Source: Marivirga lumbricoides (GTDB taxonomy: Bacteria; Bacteroidota; Bacteroidia; Cytophagales; Cyclobacteriaceae). From it: a DNA stretch of 64,000 nt. Location of the stretch: the NCBI RefSeq assembly GCF_014636295.1, contig NZ_BMEC01000011.1, forward strand, positions 1-64,000, given 5' to 3'. The position numbers and the translations under genes are program-made. Shown here one piece after another: positions 1 through 9,734 of this stretch (the first letter of the stretch is position 1; each line of letters opens with the position of its first letter). The notes under the pieces were generated by a model. It had not been told where the DNA came from. It did no database searches and saw only the letters and a program-made list of their open reading frames with translations.

Positions 1-123
1 TTTAGATCTGAATCCGGTGCACGTTCTTTCGCAATTATCAGGTCTGTAATAGATACCATTATCAAAAGAAACAAAAACATATTTGATTGCTTGGCTATTA
101 CTGCTAATTTGGTACCTGAGTAG
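1..123 (+). CDS. Transposase, C-terminal fragment (IS66-like)
   Basis: The plus frame is open from the left edge and ends at TAG 121-123, giving about 40 residues. The stretch RSESGARSFAIIRSVIDT followed by a Lys/Asn-rich segment resembles the end of IS66-type DDE transposases, where a G/R-S-x-x-GA motif precedes a helix of the form I-R-S-V/I-x-T. The start lies outside the window, so I cannot tell an intact element from a remnant. The family call is from motif memory and is uncertain. A reverse-strand reading from 80 down to 1 could also encode a short signal peptide, but the transposase-like frame fits better. Confidence 0.5.
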   Translation, partial: FRSESGARSFAIIRSVIDTIIKRNKNIFDCLAITANLVPE

Positions 124-134
124 TTACTATTGTT

Positions 135-171
135 TTAAGAAAGTGTATTAATATAAATATTCCTTTCTTAA
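135..171 (+). terminator. Inverted repeat after the transposase fragment
   Basis: Perfect 9-base inverted repeat TTAAGAAAG (135-143) and CTTTCTTAA (163-171) with a 19-base loop, starting 12 bases after the transposase stop. It may be a weak terminator or part of the insertion sequence end. There is no long T tract. Confidence 0.35.
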
Positions 172-262
172 TCAAAGGTTCCGTTAGCTATATCGGTTAC
201 GGTTCATTGAATTGACAATTGGAAAAATAAAACATTATGGCTTATCCCAAGCACTATTTTTC

Positions 263-270
263 TATCTTTG
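263..270 (+). promoter_or_regulatory. Probable -7 element for hbd
   Basis: TATCTTTG matches the Bacteroidota -7 consensus TAnnTTTG and lies 36 bases before the hbd ATG at 307. No clear TTG-type -33 element is present at the expected distance. Confidence 0.5.
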
Positions 271-306
271 TACAAATCAATTGTATCAAAATAATTCAAA
301 TAGTTT

Positions 307-1197
307 ATGGAGAATATAGCAGTGATTGGTTCAGGCACTATGGGTAACGGCATTGCGCACGTTTTTGCACAAAACGGTTATAAAGTAGCTTTAATTGACA
401 TCAATGAGCAAGCCTTGGAAAAAGCAATGGCGACCATTGAAAAGAATCTGGACCGTCAGGTAAAAAAGGAGTTAATTGACGAAGGAAAGAAAGCTGAAAC
501 GCTTAAGAATATTACTACTTATTCCAGCATGAAAGAAGGTGCTGCTTTGGCAGATTTGGTAGTGGAAGCTGCTACTGAAAGAGTAGACCTTAAATTAAAC
601 ATATTTAAAGAACTGGATGCTATTTGTGGAGATAATACTATTTTCGCCTCCAACACCAGCTCTATTTCAATTACAAAAATTGCTTCCGTTACTCAGAGAC
701 CTGAAAAAGTAATAGGTATGCACTTCATGAACCCTGTACCTGTTATGAAGCTGGTTGAGGTAATAAGAGGTTACAGTACTTCTGATGAAGTAACTGAAAA
801 AGTAATGGAATTATCCAAAAAGCTCGGTAAAATTCCTGAAGAAGTAAATGACTACCCTGGTTTTATTGCTAACAGGATTTTAATGCCAATGATCAATGAA
901 GCTATCTATAGTTTATTTGAAGGTGTTGCAGGGGTATCAGAGATTGATTCTATCATGAAATTAGGAATGGCTCATCCGATGGGACCTTTACAGCTAGCCG
1001 ATTTCATTGGTTTAGATGTGTGCCTCAGTATTCTGAATGTATTGCAAGATGGTTTAGGTGATCCTAAGTACAGACCGTGCCCATTATTAATTAACATGGT
1101 GCAAGCCGGAAAACTAGGTGCAAAATCAGGAGAAGGTTTCTACACCTACGGACATGGTACTAAAGATTTAATTGTAGCTGACCGGTTTAAGAAATAA
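307..1197 (+). CDS. hbd: 3-hydroxybutyryl-CoA dehydrogenase
   Basis: A 296-residue cytosolic enzyme that interconverts 3-hydroxyacyl-CoA and acetoacyl-CoA with NAD(P) in butanoate or fatty-acid metabolism. The N-terminus carries the Rossmann motif GSGTMGNGIAHVFAQNGY (8-25). The central ASNTSSISIT segment and the following H-F-M-N-P-V motif, which contains the catalytic His, are intact, as is the C-terminal helical domain (PGFIANRI, then HPMGPLQLADFIGLDV). The length is normal for single-domain PaaH/Hbd proteins without a hydratase domain. The stop TAA at 1195-1197 overlaps the next ATG by one base, so the two genes are probably co-transcribed and translationally coupled. Identification is confident; the physiological direction is not. 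Confidence 0.95.
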   Translation: MENIAVIGSGTMGNGIAHVFAQNGYKVALIDINEQALEKAMATIEKNLDRQVKKELIDEGKKAETLKNITTYSSMKEGAALADLVVEAATERVDLKLNIFKELDAICGDNTIFASNTSSISITKIASVTQRPEKVIGMHFMNPVPVMKLVEVIRGYSTSDEVTEKVMELSKKLGKIPEEVNDYPGFIANRILMPMINEAIYSLFEGVAGVSEIDSIMKLGMAHPMGPLQLADFIGLDVCLSILNVLQDGLGDPKYRPCPLLINMVQAGKLGAKSGEGFYTYGHGTKDLIVADRFKK

Positions 1198-1424
1198 TGG
1201 AAGGTTTAAATCCTGAAATATTAAATGATTTAGTAAGAGTAAAGATGCCCTTCGGTAAATACAAGGGCTCTTTACTTTGTAATTTACCCGTCTCATACCT
1301 GGAGTGGTTCAAGCGAAAAGATGGTTTCCCTGCCGGTAAACTTGGTATGCAATTGGAAACACTATGGGTTATTAAAACCAATGGTTTAGAAGACTTACTG
1401 AAGCCTTTACAAACCAGGAGATAA
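1197..1424 (+). CDS. DUF3820 family small protein
   Basis: A 75-residue protein with the hallmark of the DUF3820 family (annotated in Pfam as a putative quorum-sensing-regulated virulence factor): MPFGKYKGSLL near residue 17, then LPVSYLEWFKRK with a conserved Tyr-Leu-x-Trp. The start ATG overlaps the last base of the hbd stop codon. The family's molecular function is not established. The 3' end lies one base from the end of the convergent XrtF-associated gene, leaving no room for a separate terminator. Confidence 0.85.
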   Translation: MEGLNPEILNDLVRVKMPFGKYKGSLLCNLPVSYLEWFKRKDGFPAGKLGMQLETLWVIKTNGLEDLLKPLQTRR

Positions 1425-1425
1425 C

Positions 1426-1842
1426 TTATTTTTTGGATTTCTGAATATAAATTGCTGGTATTAATAGCAACATCAATGTAGGATTAATGATGAGCCTGTG
1501 GATAAAGGAAATATACATTGAGTTTATTGTAAATCCGTACCTCAAAATAAAATATGGAATCAACAGGAAGAAAAAACCAAATAGCTCCACTGCAAGTCCA
1601 AATTTCACATACTTCCTATCATAAAACAAGGCATAGATTAGTAAGAGCATGAGGTTATCATTTAGAAGAAACCTAATGCTTCTATTAAAAATAAAACTCC
1701 ATTTAGAAGATAACCCTGAAAAGAAAAAGCTGCTGTAGTCAAAATGCTGGCCTATAAATATAATGCCCAAACCCAAAAGACTAGTGATAATGAGTATAAG
1801 CCTTAAGCTGCGGTTAGGTTGGAGTAAATCTTTACTTATCAT
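1426..1842 (-). CDS. Exosortase F system-associated membrane protein
   Basis: A 138-residue hydrophobic protein with about four membrane segments, near residues 14-32, 46-65, 76-100 and 110-132. It overlaps the 3' end of xrtF by 11 bases, and this position directly after xrtF is the main reason for the call: XrtF genes are typically followed by a small membrane protein annotated as exosortase F system-associated. I see no catalytic motif. It is the last of four overlapping minus-strand genes and is presumably co-translated with xrtF in the inner membrane. Confidence 0.75.
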   Translation of the reverse strand: MISKDLLQPNRSLRLILIITSLLGLGIIFIGQHFDYSSFFFSGLSSKWSFIFNRSIRFLLNDNLMLLLIYALFYDRKYVKFGLAVELFGFFFLLIPYFILRYGFTINSMYISFIHRLIINPTLMLLLIPAIYIQKSKK

Positions 1843-2356
1843 TGATTTTAAAAATCCAAAGTGCCCAGGAAAGAAAAACGGCTATATAGATAAATGCTGT
1901 AAAAAGATATTTATGACTAAAATACAGAAAATCAGGCATAGAAAGTGTTACATGATATAAGAGAACAATCCTTGCTAAATTAAATAAATGAATCGTTAAA
2001 AGGCCTGCAGGTATAAACCAAAACATCTTTTTTGAAATAGTGCCGTAAGCCATCAGGAAAGAAATAAATATAATCATTACGTTCAACCCATTACAACCTT
2101 CATACACTGAAAGCACGGCTCTTTCTCCTTTAAATATGTAAACACTTTTTAAATCATCCTTCGGCCCGGTAGAAATACCGTTATTGTACCATGAAAGAAT
2201 TTCTGCAGATTGCTCTGTTACCCACCTTGTCATTAGATCAGCTTCTCCCTTTGAAAGCTCTAAATAAAAGCCGTATAAAACATTCAAAACAATATAAAGC
2301 CCAATAAACTTAGCCAGAAATAATATAGAGGGTTTAAAATCCTGATAAATACTCAC
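1832..2356 (-). CDS. xrtF: Exosortase family protein XrtF
   Basis: A 174-residue multi-pass membrane protease/transpeptidase of the exosortase/archaeosortase superfamily. The catalytic signature is visible: the Cys in YEGCNGLNVMIIF (about residues 84-96), the Arg in FNLARIVLL (about 125-133), and a downstream His in SHKYLF, completing the Cys-Arg-His triad. The size and minimal fold match XrtF, the Bacteroidota-specific form. The start is GTG at 2356; GTGA overlaps the upstream stop codon. XrtF substrates are poorly defined, and no sorting signal for it was recognised in this window. Confidence 0.85.
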   Translation of the reverse strand: MSIYQDFKPSILFLAKFIGLYIVLNVLYGFYLELSKGEADLMTRWVTEQSAEILSWYNNGISTGPKDDLKSVYIFKGERAVLSVYEGCNGLNVMIIFISFLMAYGTISKKMFWFIPAGLLTIHLFNLARIVLLYHVTLSMPDFLYFSHKYLFTAFIYIAVFLSWALWIFKINDK

Positions 2357-2982
2357 TTTCTTACGGTTTTTGCGGGTACACCAATAGCTACATTATTGGC
2401 ATCTAAATCTTTTGTAAGTACAGCTCCGGATCCCAAAATTGAATTCTCACCCATCTTTAAGCCGTTTAATATATTGGCACCACTTCCTACAAAAGCCTTT
2501 TTTCCCAAAGTAACGTTCCCTGCCAAATTCGCTCCCGGCATAACTGAGCTGTAGTCTGTTAATTGGCAATCGTGTCCAATAGTAGCATTTAGGTTTACAA
2601 TTACAAAGTCCCCTATTTCAATGTTGGTGGTTAGGTTGGCTCCTGCACAAATAATTGATCCCTTACCTACCTTAATAATATCATTTAAAATAGCGTAGGG
2701 TGATATTAAAGTGACGTAGCGAACTTTGATATTATCAATCTTATCAACAATTTTCTGCCTTGTTTGCCCATTTCCTACCGCTATGGCAATTGAAATAGGA
2801 TCATTCCAGTTATTGAGTCGCTCAATATCTCCCAGGTATTTCTTCCCTAACTCGTTGGATTTATCTTCATCGTCAAAATAGCCAATGAAATTATAATCAT
2901 TGTATTTCTTAATTAGTTGCTGAACGATCAGGTTTACTTCTTTTCCAAATCCACCCGCTCCTAAGATGGCTATATCTGTCAT
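2353..2982 (-). CDS. NeuD/PglD-like sugar O/N-acyltransferase
   Basis: A 209-residue two-domain protein. Residues 1-75 form a small Rossmann-like domain beginning DIAILGAGGFGKEVNLIV; residues about 90-209 form a left-handed beta-helix with hexapeptide repeats (IGDFVIVNLNATIGHD, VTLGKKAFVGSGANI). This architecture is that of NeuD/PglD acetyltransferases, which modify sialic-acid-like or bacillosamine-type sugars. It overlaps the upstream paralogue by ATGA (2979-2982) and the xrtF GTG downstream. The pair sits directly before xrtF, suggesting a link to surface glycan or sorted-protein modification; that link is inference. Confidence 0.85.
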   Translation of the reverse strand: MTDIAILGAGGFGKEVNLIVQQLIKKYNDYNFIGYFDDEDKSNELGKKYLGDIERLNNWNDPISIAIAVGNGQTRQKIVDKIDNIKVRYVTLISPYAILNDIIKVGKGSIICAGANLTTNIEIGDFVIVNLNATIGHDCQLTDYSSVMPGANLAGNVTLGKKAFVGSGANILNGLKMGENSILGSGAVLTKDLDANNVAIGVPAKTVRK

Positions 2983-3587
2983 GGCTGTCTCGTTTTTATA
3001 ATTTTTCCCGGGTTACCTACTACCACAGAATAGTCTGGTACATCTTCAGTAATTACTGCTCCGGCTCCAATAACGCACCACTTTCCAATGGAAACCAATG
3101 GAATTGCAGTAGCTCCGGCTCCAAAAAGGGTGCCCTCTCCTATTTTAACGCCACCACAAATGGAAGAGTTAGGTGCTATGTGAACAAAATCTTCTACTAA
3201 ACAATCATGATCAACGCTTGATGAGGTATTAATAATCGCATGTTTACCAATTTTAGTATCAGCATTAATAATCACCCCGGGCATAACCACGCTGCCTTCC
3301 TGAATGTATACCTGAGAACCTATTGTAGATTGCTGATGGATAGCTGTACCAAAGCGGGCCTTCTCTTTAATTAGGTTGACCACTTTTCTCCGGGTCTTAT
3401 TATCTCCAATTGAAACAATACAATGTCCTCTCTCCTGATTAAAATCAATGGTTTTTCCAAGTACCGGAATACCCATCAACTCCTTTTTACTTTCATCTTC
3501 ATCATACAAACCCAGTACGGCTATTCCTTCCGAAAGAAGAATATCTATAATTACTTTTGCATGTCCACTGGCTCCAAACAGATACAT
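2979..3587 (-). CDS. NeuD/PglD-like sugar O/N-acyltransferase (paralogue)
   Basis: A 202-residue paralogue of the next gene. The N-terminal MYLFGASGHAKVIIDIL is the typical NeuD-family start, with the GASGHAKV nucleotide-like loop. A left-handed beta-helix follows from about residue 85 (IGKHAIINTSSSVDHDCLV and IGEGTLFGAGATAIPLV). It is the first gene of the 3587-1426 minus-strand unit, in which all four genes overlap. Two different NeuD-like enzymes in tandem may act on different sugars or positions. The substrate is unknown. Confidence 0.85.
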   Translation of the reverse strand: MYLFGASGHAKVIIDILLSEGIAVLGLYDEDESKKELMGIPVLGKTIDFNQERGHCIVSIGDNKTRRKVVNLIKEKARFGTAIHQQSTIGSQVYIQEGSVVMPGVIINADTKIGKHAIINTSSSVDHDCLVEDFVHIAPNSSICGGVKIGEGTLFGAGATAIPLVSIGKWCVIGAGAVITEDVPDYSVVVGNPGKIIKTRQP

Positions 3588-3670
3588 TTTATTAATTTTG
3601 ATTTAACTTAAATTATTCAGAACTCAAATATGCGAGAAGTTTTTAACATTATTAAGAATAATGAAACAGT

Positions 3671-4762
3671 TTAAAATTTCCCATTTATAATCCCTTGTTT
3701 CACCAATTCCTGAACTGTAAGTTCTGTCATCTCACTTTTAAATTTAAATTCATCCCTTATATCCATTACATAAGCCTTCAACCTCATTTTATAGTAGGAA
3801 TGATTGTTATTTACCTCATTAAAAAAAAGCACAGTAATTGGCTTTTCCAAGTAAATATATTTGGATACGGTGGCTGCCTGGGTGGCTATCTGTCGGACTG
3901 CAATGGTATCTATAGTGAGTGGAAGGAAAATTTCGGCCACTACCTGGCAGTTGGGTTCTCCACTATTGGAGTTAGATAAAGAGCTATTCATCATCACTGC
4001 ATTAGGTACAGCCACCAGTGAGTCATCAGGAGTTACAATCCGCGTAGAGCGTAAACCAATTTCTACCACTTCACCATAATATTTGTCTACTTCAATCTTA
4101 TCGCCTGATACAAACGGCCTGTCCATTAATATCACAATGCCTCCAAAAATATTCTTCAGGATATCTTGAGATGCAAAACCAACAGCTACACCCACCGAAG
4201 CTGAAAAAGCCAACATAGTGGCCGCTGTAGGCTCAAAAATCACAATGATAATCAGCGTGATAATAATGATCCAACTTAGAATTTTTACAATAGGAATAGA
4301 TCCTTTGAATGCGATTCTGTAGGTAGTGCTTCTCTCGGCAAGCGCATTTAAAATATAGGTTACTACGCGGATAAAAGCATACCCTATCAATAAGAAAACA
4401 ATGGAATAAAAAATATTATTTCTGGAAAAAAACCTGCCAAAATCAGGCACTTCCTCTTCATTGCTATCCCCTTCAGCAGTTTCCTTTTCCTGCCTGTCTT
4501 CCACCAACTGACTATCCAGTGCCATTATGGCGGAATCGCTGATCTTTTTACTAATGATAAGACTGTCCTTATCAATAGGTTTCTTCTTGCTTTGCACTAC
4601 AGGTTCAGTGACACTGGCAGAGCCTGAAGAAGTAGAGCCCTGAAGATCATTTTTAGGCAAACTGTCCCTCTTCAGACTTGAAGTATCTGGTTGAGCAGAT
4701 AACTGACTCATACTTATTTGAAGTATCAGGAAATAACCAACTATTTTGATCAGTTTTTTCAT
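3671..4762 (-). CDS. MscS-family mechanosensitive channel
   Basis: A 363-residue inner-membrane channel. It has a cleavable signal peptide (MKKLIKIVGYFLILQ, cleavage near SAQ at 22-24) and a Ser/Lys/Asp-rich, probably periplasmic stretch to about residue 110. Membrane helices lie near 117-139 and 150-180, and the pore helix contains ATMLAFSASVGVAVGFASQD. The MscS beta-domain follows with DRPFVSGDKIEVDKYYG and VAVPNAVMMNSS. It lies 7 bases after the 992-residue AAA-like gene on the same strand, so the two are probably one operon. The usual role is release of solutes on hypo-osmotic shock. Confidence 0.9.
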   Translation of the reverse strand: MKKLIKIVGYFLILQISMSQLSAQPDTSSLKRDSLPKNDLQGSTSSGSASVTEPVVQSKKKPIDKDSLIISKKISDSAIMALDSQLVEDRQEKETAEGDSNEEEVPDFGRFFSRNNIFYSIVFLLIGYAFIRVVTYILNALAERSTTYRIAFKGSIPIVKILSWIIIITLIIIVIFEPTAATMLAFSASVGVAVGFASQDILKNIFGGIVILMDRPFVSGDKIEVDKYYGEVVEIGLRSTRIVTPDDSLVAVPNAVMMNSSLSNSNSGEPNCQVVAEIFLPLTIDTIAVRQIATQAATVSKYIYLEKPITVLFFNEVNNNHSYYKMRLKAYVMDIRDEFKFKSEMTELTVQELVKQGIINGKF

Positions 4763-4769
4763 TTGTTCC

Positions 4770-7748
4770 TTAGCTTTTTCCCACTATCATATTTCTGGCC
4801 TTTAGCAGCTGTACAGCATTTCTATAAACCAATGTGTTCACCATGTAAATATTATTCTGGTAAGTTAAAATACCATCCTCTGTCATTTCTAACACCAAAA
4901 ATTTAATTTTCTGAAGGTCAATTGATAAAACCGAAGCTATCTGCCTTTCCGTAAGGCCATCATGCATAATAAGGGCTAGCAAAACGAATATTCTGTCCGA
5001 TTGCAGAGAGGAGAGAAAACTAAGATCAGGCTTCTTGAAATTTTTAATCACTATACTCTGCCCGCTTACTTCCTTAGTGGAGAGCAACCAATACATAAGA
5101 GCCATGCTGATATTGCTTTTGGCAAAAGCATTTAATTCTTTAAAAAAACGCTCCTTTAAGTAAAGCTGCTTTTCCTTTTCATCCAATCGGTTAAACTTTT
5201 TATCGTTCAGGTCCTTTTCTGAGGCTTCAAATTCTATTTTAAATCCGCTGATTCTGTTTCTTTTTATAATTAGCTGGCTAATGCTTTCAGAACTGATAGG
5301 CGATAAAGGGATATGGTAACTAAAGAAAGCACTCATTTTAAGCGACCTCTCCAGGTAATTAAAAGTATATACAGACATAGAAGCAATCCAAAATATGTTT
5401 TTCTGGGTAGCGGTGATAATTTCTACCAACACCGATAAAGCTCTTTGTCCATATAAAACTCTAAGAAATACCTTTTGAAGATCTTCTAAAATAATAACCC
5501 TTTTATTTCCTTCGTTCAGGTACTTGATAATTTCTTCTGGGTCACTTGTTTCTTCTAACCCGATGAGCTGACTGAGTTTGTTACAAATTGCATCAGGCTC
5601 AGGATTGTTTCCGGCTAATGCCATTCTTACAGGGGTATATGGAAGTTTCAGTTGCTTTATACCATAATTAATGAGTGAAGTGAGCCCACTCCACTTTTCT
5701 CCTGTTAACAAAACTGAAGCATATTTACCCTTCTCCCAGGCTTGAAAAGCTGTGGCCAACCTATTAATCTCCAGCTCTCTACCCTCAAAAAGCACTATGT
5801 CATTTAAAGGCTCTATGGCATATAATCGTTTATAAATTACGGGCAGCTTATCTATAATAGTGTTGGATTCATTCAGAAAATCAGATACATCTCTATTAGG
5901 TTCATTTACAATTGTGGAAGAAAGGAACCTCTTATTGAGTTGCATCCGAATGTCGTTTGCCCGCTGGTAAGCTTGCAGAGTATAAGCTTTGGATATATTA
6001 AAAACGCGAATCGCCTCATCTGCTACTTTTACAGTAAAGGCTTCCGACTTTTGGAATGCCTTTGCCTTATTAATTCTTATTTTTAAAGCTGAAACATTCT
6101 CATTTTCCTTCAGTTTCTGAAGTTCATCTATTAATGATTGGCTTATTTTCCTGAGGTTTTCCACGCATAACAGGATAATCTCAGATAAGCGATCTTTACT
6201 TTCTTCTGACTTGTTGTGCGCCCTCTGAAAACCTTCTGATATAATTTTAAGCGCTTCTAGCTCTTTCTGCTCTTCATCCAGTGCATTGGAAGCTGTACTG
6301 AGCATGTAGCTTACCATTTCATCAATATCCCCTACCAGAATCAGCAATTCTCCCATTTTCTGGAATACTTTGCTCTTTAGGTCTTCCAGTTTTTCGTTGA
6401 GCTTAGGTTCAATTTCAAAAGAAAGCAGCTCATAATTGGAGATATAAGACAAATCACTATCCGCCAGAGGGATATTAAATTGATTATTTTTGGTCACCAC
6501 GTACTGATTAGCCAGTTGGTCAATACGCTCATTGATCTGATGTTCTAATCTGTCCAGCTGATTGAGCAGTGAGTTTTTAGAAAGTGTGTCTTGAAGTTTC
6601 TGTAACAAACCTTGATCCAGCTGCTTTTTGGTTTGATAATTAACCTGAGTAATCTTTTTTCTCAACTCTGAAGCTTCCTCTTCTCTATCAAATTCAAAGT
6701 TTGACTGTGCCTCCAACAAAAACTGGTCAATTTCCTGTAAATAGTTATGCCTGATTTTCTTTTGCCAGTCTTCAATATTTGTTGATAAATCTGAGGTACC
6801 TGCCTGAATAAAAGCCTGAAGCGCCGAAAGCTCAAGCTCTGAACGCCAATCTTCAAAGAGCGCATAAGCAGTATTATTCCATTGATGATGGATCCGTTGC
6901 CATTTCTTAAGTGCTTTCGATTTTTCTTTAGAAAGCCTTCCTTCACTAAGATGTCTCTTTTTTAGTTCAACAGTACCGTCCAATTCATACTCCTCAGTTA
7001 TTGATGCCAATGATTTTTCATACCACTCATCAATAGCGTTTTTAATGGAATGTCTGAAGTTTTCAGCAAAGAACTGATCAAAAGCTAAAACATTAGCCTC
7101 AGCTTCATCAATATTATAATTTTTCTCATAGTCTTTCACTGTCTCCAAAGCTGCCAAAAACTCCTTCTGAAGTGAGTCTTCTAAATTAGAAAGACAGTTA
7201 ATGAAGTCTATAGCCAGATGTTTATCAATTAGCTTCTTTAGGCGCACTTCATGATTCCAATACCTGAGCGGTCGCTTATTTTTCCTGAATAGATTTAGAA
7301 AGTGAAATGGAATTCGAGAAATAAAGAAAGCTATAATCTTAAAAAACTTCAGAAAGCGAAGAAAGAAACCATCATTTTCCAGTAGTTTAAAGCGCTCTTT
7401 TTTCTGCTGCTCTACCATTATATCCGGTAAATCATTAAGAAGTATAGCTCCATTATCAAGCACCTCAAAATGGGTTTCTTCAAGCGAGCCAGTGGTGGGC
7501 TTTTCCGGAAATACGGTTTTAAGGTGGGTAAAAATAGCCTGCTTGTTCTTATCTCTAGCAGAAAAATCAGTAGTAAAGTGTAATTCAGCTTTTTTGGCTA
7601 AAATAAAGTCGGCTTGCTGCTTAACAAATTCTTTTCTTTCATCCACCTTGTTCTGAAAGTAAGATTGAAGAAATGCCCGCCACTTTGCTGCCTTTTCATA
7701 ATACTGTTTTTCCATTGATCGAAATACTTCTGGATATTTAATCTGCAT
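4770..7748 (-). CDS. Large AAA-like protein with coiled coils, degenerate Walker A and C-terminal winged helix
   Basis: A 992-residue protein I cannot assign to a named family. Residues 1-120 are charged and helical. Residues about 128-155 are very rich in Phe/Ile and could be a membrane or amphipathic anchor. Residues about 170-640 are almost entirely charged helix, probably coiled coil. An ATPase-like module starts at LFEGRELEINRL (about 655). Its P-loop position reads TGEKWSGLTS (682-691), with Leu where Lys is expected, and a Walker-B-like VIILED lies at 751-756. Residues about 910-985 look like a winged helix (LTERQIASVLSIDLQKIKFL). It is adjacent to the MscS gene, so it may be a regulatory or structural partner of the channel. 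Confidence 0.75.
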   Translation of the reverse strand: MQIKYPEVFRSMEKQYYEKAAKWRAFLQSYFQNKVDERKEFVKQQADFILAKKAELHFTTDFSARDKNKQAIFTHLKTVFPEKPTTGSLEETHFEVLDNGAILLNDLPDIMVEQQKKERFKLLENDGFFLRFLKFFKIIAFFISRIPFHFLNLFRKNKRPLRYWNHEVRLKKLIDKHLAIDFINCLSNLEDSLQKEFLAALETVKDYEKNYNIDEAEANVLAFDQFFAENFRHSIKNAIDEWYEKSLASITEEYELDGTVELKKRHLSEGRLSKEKSKALKKWQRIHHQWNNTAYALFEDWRSELELSALQAFIQAGTSDLSTNIEDWQKKIRHNYLQEIDQFLLEAQSNFEFDREEEASELRKKITQVNYQTKKQLDQGLLQKLQDTLSKNSLLNQLDRLEHQINERIDQLANQYVVTKNNQFNIPLADSDLSYISNYELLSFEIEPKLNEKLEDLKSKVFQKMGELLILVGDIDEMVSYMLSTASNALDEEQKELEALKIISEGFQRAHNKSEESKDRLSEIILLCVENLRKISQSLIDELQKLKENENVSALKIRINKAKAFQKSEAFTVKVADEAIRVFNISKAYTLQAYQRANDIRMQLNKRFLSSTIVNEPNRDVSDFLNESNTIIDKLPVIYKRLYAIEPLNDIVLFEGRELEINRLATAFQAWEKGKYASVLLTGEKWSGLTSLINYGIKQLKLPYTPVRMALAGNNPEPDAICNKLSQLIGLEETSDPEEIIKYLNEGNKRVIILEDLQKVFLRVLYGQRALSVLVEIITATQKNIFWIASMSVYTFNYLERSLKMSAFFSYHIPLSPISSESISQLIIKRNRISGFKIEFEASEKDLNDKKFNRLDEKEKQLYLKERFFKELNAFAKSNISMALMYWLLSTKEVSGQSIVIKNFKKPDLSFLSSLQSDRIFVLLALIMHDGLTERQIASVLSIDLQKIKFLVLEMTEDGILTYQNNIYMVNTLVYRNAVQLLKARNMIVGKS

Positions 7749-7965
7749 TTTACCACATATTCCTATTTCTTACAATATTTAAGGCAACTATAATAAAATA
7801 GGTACCGCTTGAATATACCTTATATCTAACTTCTCAGGAAATATATTGAAACAATAGCTCCTGATCTCAGAAAATAACAATTCTTATAAATTGAAAGTAA
7901 ACTACTGAACTTCAACCAGGTCTGTTCACTCAGCCAAAATAAAATGAGCTATTTTTCTTCATTAA

Positions 7966-9654
<1,689 letters not shown>

Positions 9655-9667
9655 TGATAAGCATCAT

Positions 9668-9695
9668 TTAAGGAAGGTTTTAAAGCCTTCCTTAA
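9668..9695 (+). terminator. Hairpin after the ABC-F gene
   Basis: A 10-base perfect stem, TTAAGGAAGG (9668-9677) pairing with CCTTCCTTAA (9686-9695) around an 8-base loop, 13 bases after the ABC-F stop. No strong T tract follows, so it may be a weak terminator or a 3'-end stabiliser. Confidence 0.55.
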
Positions 9696-9734
9696 CCAAT
9701 AACTATTTTACTTCTGAATCGTTATTTGATCAGC

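Noticed and set aside
1-80. A minus-strand signal-peptide start running off the left edge
   Set aside because: The plus-strand transposase-like frame explains the same bases better; the reverse frame is too short to judge.
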